A DNA stretch of 42,462 nt from Methanosaeta sp. PtaU1.Bin112 (lineage in GTDB: Archaea > Halobacteriota > Methanosarcinia > Methanotrichales > Methanotrichaceae): the NCBI GenBank assembly GCA_002067705.1, contig MVRL01000154.1, positions 1 through 42,462 on the forward strand. The letters run 5' to 3'. The notes under the pieces were generated by a model. The model worked only from the letters and a program-made list of their open reading frames with translations, was not told the origin of the DNA and ran no database searches. Shown here in pieces: positions 42,203-42,462 of this stretch. The translations under genes and the position numbers were made by a program. Each line of letters begins with the position of its first letter. Position 1 is the stretch's first letter.

Positions 42203-42462
42203 ATGAATATAGGGGATTTTGCAGCAGATTATCTTGTCGATAAGAACGAAACAATGAGAAACGTGACCGAATCGATATTGAATGAAGTTATGCAAATCGA
42301 GGCATCAAGGCAGATACAAGCCCAACCTTATGAGCGCAACGGCAATAGAAGAGCACACCGGAATGGAACTCGAAATCGAAGCCTAAAGACCATTCATGGA
42401 GAAGTAACGCTCAAAAAGCCCCAATTCCGGGAGTTTCCATTCAAGACCGGTGTTTTCGCTAG
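42203..42462 (+). mobile_element. 5' part of an IS256/Mutator-family transposase gene, cut by the window edge
   Basis: From ATG 42203 an open frame of 86 codons runs off the window. It reads MNIGDFAADYLVDKNETMRN at the start. The middle, YERNGNRRAHRNGTRNRSLKT followed by IHGEVTLKKPQFR, matches the IS256 N-terminal signature (YERxxxRxGYRNGYxxRxLxT, then VGxLxLxVPxxR). IS256 transposases carry a DDE catalytic triad further downstream, outside the window. GTAGGAGGG lies about 10 bases upstream as ribosome site. The intact frame suggests a functional or recently inserted copy. Confidence 0.8.

Noticed and set aside
1-42462. tRNA or rRNA genes
   Set aside because: Scanned intergenic regions by eye for T-loop and acceptor patterns and found none; a covariance-model search would settle it.

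Overview
The window comes from a methanogenic euryarchaeon, most plausibly Methanosarcinales and perhaps the Methanothrix (Methanotrichaceae) lineage. The evidence is an archaeal clamp-loader small subunit, archaeal-type IleRS, archaeal inositol-1-phosphate synthase, a DUF2111 protein (a methanogen family), the archaeal OapABC-like trio, archaeal TATA-box promoters, and dockerin-fused metal-chelate binding proteins. The genus is an inference; no methanogenesis gene lies in the window.

Layout. 1-66: the last 21 codons of an unidentified gene, then about 490 bp without a convincing gene. 557-10778: a double-FtsX ABC permease, a two-CDGSH iron-sulfur protein, RFC small subunit, a MerR/GyrI regulator divergent from IleRS, a bifunctional-nuclease-fold protein and an AI-2E-family permease. 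10832-19679: a membrane polyferredoxin, a secreted amidohydrolase with a wrecked alpha/beta-hydrolase just upstream, small secreted proteins, a large secreted VWA plus seven-repeat propeller protein and a sodium:solute symporter. 19876-29605: a tyrosine-decarboxylase-like PLP enzyme, cupin plus inositol-phosphate synthase, argG with a DUF2111/GNAT/deoxyribosyltransferase-like tail, a radical SAM protein and the oapABC-like trio. 29679-31427: secreted TPR, CARDB and PAN-domain proteins. The right edge (42203 onward) is the 5' part of an IS256-type transposase.

The most interesting region is 31746-41954. A three-gene operon encoding NifH-, NifK- and NifD-like proteins sits on the minus strand. 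It is enclosed by five PF01497-type (FepB/BtuF-like) substrate-binding proteins, three of which carry an N-terminal dockerin-like calcium-binding module. The NifH-like protein keeps its P-loop and both iron-sulfur cysteines. The NifD-like protein keeps three P-cluster-type cysteines but appears to lack the FeMo-cofactor cysteine and histidine, so this is probably not a dinitrogen-fixing enzyme. No ABC permease or ATPase for the binding proteins lies in the window. My hypothesis is a nitrogenase-like reductase coupled to capture of a metal chelate, corrinoid or other tetrapyrrole outside the cell.

Other notable points are an apparent AUC start codon for the RFC small subunit, a perfect 2 x 14 bp repeat upstream of the decarboxylase TATA box, an 11 bp direct repeat in the nif-like promoter region, and loss of the catalytic-type glutamate in the deoxyribosyltransferase-like protein. 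Coordinates of starts were adjusted by reading ribosome binding sites, TATA boxes and family N-termini; all function calls are by eye, without database searches.
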